5,663 nucleotides of DNA from assembly GCA_016212245.1 (NCBI GenBank), contig JACRGU010000071.1:1-5663 (forward strand), read 5' to 3'. Made by a program: the position numbers and the translations under genes. The notes beneath the pieces were generated by a model. That model saw nothing but the letters and a program-made list of their open reading frames with translations. It searched no databases and was not told the origin of the DNA. Numbering within the stretch: the stretch's first letter is position 1; every line of letters starts with the position of its first letter. The stretch comes from Nitrospirota bacterium. Its GTDB lineage: Bacteria; Nitrospirota; Thermodesulfovibrionia; Thermodesulfovibrionales; SM23-35. Below, piece by piece: positions 4,477-5,663 of the stretch.

Positions 4477-5325
4477 TCATTGGATATTCTGTACCTGTTC
4501 CCTCATCTTTTCGATCTCAATCTTCATCTCCACTGTCAGGCTTAATATAGTGTAATCACTCGACTTGGAGGCTATAGTATTTACTTCCCTGTTTATCTCT
4601 TGAAGGAGAAAGTCGAGCCTTCTTCCTATAACATTACCATCATTTAGTATCTCTATAAACTGTTTTATATGGTTTTCTATCCTGCTAACCTCTTCTGATA
4701 TATCCAGTCTCTCAGCCATTATCGCAGCTTCCTGCATTATCCTAACATTGTCTGGCTCTATGCCTCCAAGAATAGTTTTAAGCCTTTCGGAAAGTTTTTC
4801 CCTATAGCATGTCAGCATATCCGGACACAGGGATTTTATTTTATTGTTCAGCACATTTAATGACTCTGCACTGTTTCGCAGCTCCTTTGAAAGCATCTCT
4901 CCTTCCTGCATCCTCATGGCCTCGAGTTTTGAGACAGCCTCGGTAAATGCAGTGTAAAGGGCATCAACGTCATATTCTGGCTCTTCTTCGATAATGAGTT
5001 CCCTGTAGTTAGCGAGTGTGTCTATATATATCTGGCCTGGTATAGACAGTTCTTTTTGTAAATCCTGGAAGGCGGTATATATCTTCCTCGCCAGCTCCTT
5101 ATTTATGCTTAGCTGTGTTAGCTCATGACCGGTTATCGAGACAGAGACATCAAACCTCCCTCTATGAAACCTCTCTTTAAGAATTTTTCTTAAAGGTATG
5201 TCATGCTGGCTCATATAGGATGGGACTTTTGTTGATATGTCAATAAACCTGTGGTTCAGAGAACGGATTTCAACCCTGAAGCCATTCTTTTCTGCACTGC
5301 CAAAGCCTGTCATACTCTGTACCAT
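4477..5325 (-). CDS. yicC: YicC/YloC family endoribonuclease
   Basis: YicC-family proteins are RNA-cleaving enzymes; E. coli YicC has been linked to decay of the small RNA RyhB. The 282-aa product (E. coli 287) begins MVQSMTGFGSAEKNG, the family signature. The N-terminal YicC-like domain includes VEIRSLNHRFIDIS (18-31) and the RGRFDVSVSI strand (55-64). A long helical middle contains EGEMLSKELR (141-150). The C-terminal DUF1732 part carries EEVSRIENHI and the highly conserved run from GRRLDFLLQEINRE (234-247) through NTIASKSSD (249-257) to VEMKIEIEKMREQVQNIQ. ATG 5323-5325 fits the family start but has no Shine-Dalgarno; a good promoter lies immediately upstream (5336-5364), so the mRNA may be almost leaderless. 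ATG 5311-5313 (codon 5) is the alternative. It is probably the first gene of the downstream operon. Confidence 0.95.
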   Translation of the reverse strand: MVQSMTGFGSAEKNGFRVEIRSLNHRFIDISTKVPSYMSQHDIPLRKILKERFHRGRFDVSVSITGHELTQLSINKELARKIYTAFQDLQKELSIPGQIYIDTLANYRELIIEEEPEYDVDALYTAFTEAVSKLEAMRMQEGEMLSKELRNSAESLNVLNNKIKSLCPDMLTCYREKLSERLKTILGGIEPDNVRIMQEAAIMAERLDISEEVSRIENHIKQFIEILNDGNVIGRRLDFLLQEINREVNTIASKSSDYTILSLTVEMKIEIEKMREQVQNIQ

Positions 5326-5335
5326 ATTATTGTAG

Positions 5336-5364
5336 ACTATAAAACAGCCAGCCAATTTAGTCAA
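5336..5364 (-). promoter_or_regulatory. Sigma-70-type promoter of yicC
   Basis: On the minus strand TTGACT (5359-5364) and TATAGT (5336-5341) are separated by exactly 17 bp; each matches consensus at five of six positions. The -35 box starts 2 bp after the lolD-like stop codon. A start site 6-8 nt past the -10 box would fall at about 5328-5330, leaving only 3-5 nt before the yicC ATG. This fits the missing ribosome site of yicC and suggests transcription of the yicC-to-efp operon begins here. Confidence 0.7.
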
Positions 5365-5366
5365 AT

Positions 5367-5663
5367 TTACCCCGCACTTGCAACTATTCTCCCATCCACC
5401 ATCTTGAGAACCCTGTGGCAGTGATTTGAAAGGGTCTCATTATGTGTGACAATGACAAATGTAATCCTTTTTTCTTTATTAAGGTTGATGAGGAGGTTAA
5501 ATAATTCCTCACCTGTTGCTGTGTCGAGATTACCTGTGGGCTCGTCTGCAAGGACTACTTCGGGCTCGAGGATAAGTGCCCTTGCAACCGCAACCCTCTG
5601 CTGTTCACCTCCAGATAGTTCTCCTGGCCTGTGTCTTTTTCTTTCGGATAAACCCATCTCATC
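5367..5663 (-). CDS. lolD: LolD/MacB-type ABC transporter ATPase, C-terminal part, cut by window end
   Basis: The last 98 residues of an ABC ATPase; the frame is open to base 5663, so the Walker A part lies outside. Visible are the signature LSGGEQQRVAVARAL (residues 16-30), Walker B VVLADEP (36-42) with TGNLD, and the switch histidine His74 in VTHN, followed by HRVLKMVDGRIV. The phrase HRPGELSGGEQQR and the TGNLD-to-MVDGRI tail match the LolD/MacB (3.A.1.125) class, which drives outer-membrane lipoprotein release with LolC/E-type permeases in the inner membrane. LolD is the best guess; MacB-like or FtsE-like export ATPases are alternatives, and the permease is not in view. TAA stop at 5367-5369. 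No terminator separates it from yicC, so some read-through is possible, but yicC has its own promoter. Confidence 0.85.
   Translation of the reverse strand, partial: DEMGLSERKRHRPGELSGGEQQRVAVARALILEPEVVLADEPTGNLDTATGEELFNLLINLNKEKRITFVIVTHNETLSNHCHRVLKMVDGRIVASAG

Noticed and set aside
4342..4545. 67-codon plus-strand frame with FIEFIEF-like repeats
   Set aside because: The repeat comes from the 9-bp DNA array, the frame runs antisense into yicC and has no ribosome site.
1..5663. CRISPR array, tRNA/rRNA genes, transposase, toxin-antitoxin or defence genes
   Set aside because: Looked for on both strands; no regular spacer-repeat array, cloverleaf or such protein motif was found.

Overview
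The window is a stretch of bacterial housekeeping chromosome with every gene on the minus strand. Read in the direction of transcription (high to low coordinates) the order is: lolD-like ABC ATPase (cut by the window end), yicC, remA (DUF370), gmk, rpoZ, coaBC, aroQ, an M24 Xaa-Pro peptidase, and efp (cut at base 1). Two gene groups common in bacteria meet here. One is yicC-remA-gmk-rpoZ-coaBC, as in Firmicutes and several deep-branching Gram-negatives. The other is aroQ-papA/pepP-efp. A LolD-type ATPase implies an outer membrane, and RemA in a Gram-negative setting, moderate-to-low GC and many AGG/AGA/ATA codons suggest a Nitrospirota (Thermodesulfovibrionia-like) or deltaproteobacterial-type lineage. 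That placement is inference from gene content and order only.

Layout: 1-195 efp (5' part); 211-1302 M24 peptidase; 1319-1747 aroQ, joined to coaBC by an ATGA overlap; 1744-3030 coaBC; 3017-3415 rpoZ; 3426-4046 gmk, with a TTG start inside the end of remA; 4027-4311 remA; 4312-4476 a 165-bp repeat-rich spacer; 4477-5325 yicC; 5326-5366 a short spacer holding a near-consensus sigma-70 promoter; 5367-5663 the lolD 3' part. Most junctions are overlaps or gaps of 10-20 bp with good Shine-Dalgarno sites, so yicC to efp looks like one operon. It covers RNA turnover, matrix or osmotic regulation, GMP phosphorylation, RNA polymerase assembly, CoA synthesis, the shikimate pathway, peptide turnover and translation of polyproline.

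There is no defence, phage or metabolic island. The unusual content is between and at the edges of the genes. (i) A 99-bp palindromic element with terminal inverted repeats lies between 7-bp direct repeats just after the rpoZ stop. It sits in frame in the 5' end of coaBC; removing one 105-bp repeat unit (element plus one direct-repeat copy) restores a textbook CoaBC N-terminus. (ii) A second composite inverted-repeat element, with nested hairpins and a 9-bp tandem array, splits yicC from remA at a yicC stop codon. (iii) A 7-bp degenerate tandem array lies at the peptidase N-terminus. (iv) The yicC promoter is placed so that its mRNA would be nearly leaderless. (v) EF-P has arginine, not lysine, at the loop tip that is modified in other bacteria.
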